A program made the position numbers and the translations under genes. This document shows, piece after piece, positions 63,129 through 64,000 of a stretch of DNA of 64,000 nt (within the stretch, counting starts at the first letter, position 1; each line of letters starts with the position of its first letter). The DNA lies in assembly GCA_902729315.2 (NCBI GenBank), contig LR746267.1, positions 5,519,386 through 5,583,385 of the forward strand, read 5' to 3'. The notes below the pieces were generated by a model. It did no database searches. It was not told where the DNA came from and saw nothing but the letters and a program-made list of their open reading frames with translations. The stretch comes from Spirodela intermedia. Lineage: Eukaryota; Streptophyta; Magnoliopsida; Alismatales; Araceae.

Positions 63129-64000
63129 GTCAGTCATCCAAGGTTTTTTTTTCCGGTGCTACTGAATAGTTAGTGTGATCTTAGGTTGAAAATTTTGACT
63201 GAGCCTTCTCGCCGTAGAATTAGTGTATGGGTTTCTTGTTTATTCAGTTGTGTGAAGCCACCTAGTTAAAACGGAAAATAATATTTTATAAATATGTCGA
63301 TGAAAAACATGCTCTTTGTTGGAAAGCTTAGAACCTCAAAGACCAAAGTGCGGGGAAATTTTTACTCTGCTGGCACGGTGTCTAGTCTAAAATTTGACAA
63401 AAACATTTCTTTCTTAGGGAAAGAAAAAGAGGGCTCAGCAGAATACCTTTAGGAGCAGAATTTTTTTTGGTCGATTGTTGACTGATCAGCAGTTACGAAA
63501 ACGATGACCAAAGTTAAAATCACTGGTCAAATTTGGTTAAATATTCTCTGTATTGTGGCATTCTTGAAGATAGTCAAACAGCGGCGGAGTTACCTCTTCC
63601 TTGCCTCAGAACATCAAGAATATGCGGACGTTGCTGTGCTATTTAAGTACTGAATATCAAGTAGGTTAACCTGATACAGTATCCAGATGGAAGCTTGGAT
63701 AACTAGAAATGGGCATAGAATTTGGTTGAATTGGGTAGCTAGGTTGAGTTGGACTGTTCCTTTATATGGATGATGCAATCAGTTGCCAACATTGAATTTC
63801 ATAAACATATTCAAGGAATGAAAGAGAAAACAGAGAACAAAAATAGAAGACTAGAAAACAGAGTAAACAGAAAAAGTAAAAAAATAGCAACCGATTCATA
63901 AGCCTCTTCAAATCTTCTTTTCCTTGTCATCCTTATCATATTTATTTTCTTCGCTGGTTTTTAAGCATGGTGAATCCTTTTTCTTTTCTTCCCTACTTCA
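63129..64000 (+). other. UTP20 intron 3 (partial)
   Basis: It opens with GTCAGT. I see no further UTP20 exon before the window ends. Confidence 0.7.

Noticed and set aside
1-64000. CRISPR array, prokaryotic operon or mobile-defence system
   Set aside because: All genes are eukaryotic with introns. The direct repeats are microsatellites, satellites or LTRs and have no spacer-repeat pattern.

Overview
The window is nuclear DNA from a flowering plant. Genes are split by many GT-AG introns, intergenic DNA is AT-rich and filled with decayed LTR retrotransposons, and the proteins are plant families (CYP93-type P450, TSO1-like CPP protein, RDM1, mitochondrial MCCA, UTP20). GC-rich first exons hint at a monocot or an early-diverging angiosperm, but the sequence alone does not settle the lineage.

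Layout. (1) 0.8-2.5 kb: a dispersed repeat whose inverted partner lies at 33.1-34.8 kb. (2) 2.8-16.3 kb: a tandem CYP93-like P450 cluster on the minus strand. Copy 1 (about 3.06-3.98 kb) is a pseudogene, copy 2 (8.45-10.20 kb) is intact at 524 codons, and copy 3 (about 14.9-15.47 kb) is scraps. Copies 1 and 3 share flanks through a segmental duplication. Copia relics lie at 5.5-5.7 and 12.5-12.9 kb. (3) 16.3-23.2 kb: no recognisable gene. (4) 23.18-30.14 kb, minus: a complete TSO1-like/TCX gene, 10 coding exons, 782 residues, with four ~220-bp tandem repeats upstream. (5) 35.31-47.32 kb, plus: a complete MCCA gene, 15 coding exons, 741 residues. (6) 48.68-48.98 kb, minus: a small 98-codon ORF of unknown status. 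(7) 49.34-58.52 kb: a decayed Ty3/gypsy element (minus) interrupted by a Ty1/copia element (plus) with a perfect 5-bp target-site duplication. (8) 59.18-60.35 kb, minus: complete RDM1, 179 residues, with a duplicated copy of its own 3' end just downstream. (9) 61.5-62.2 kb: a long polypyrimidine tract. (10) 62.57 kb to the window end, plus: the first three coding exons of UTP20.

The genes do not form one pathway. MCCA acts in leucine breakdown in mitochondria, UTP20 in ribosome biogenesis, TCX in cell-division and developmental transcription, RDM1 in RNA-directed DNA methylation, and the P450 probably in flavonoid or related specialised metabolism. I rebuilt exons by hand; the reading frame closes across every junction in the TCX, MCCA, RDM1 and P450 genes. 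I found no convincing new multi-gene system. The strongest unusual signals are the inverted repeat pair with unequal CpG decay, the 24-unit hexamer array (13 CCAAT motifs) in MCCA intron 1, the duplicated RDM1 tail, and a GC-AG intron in UTP20.
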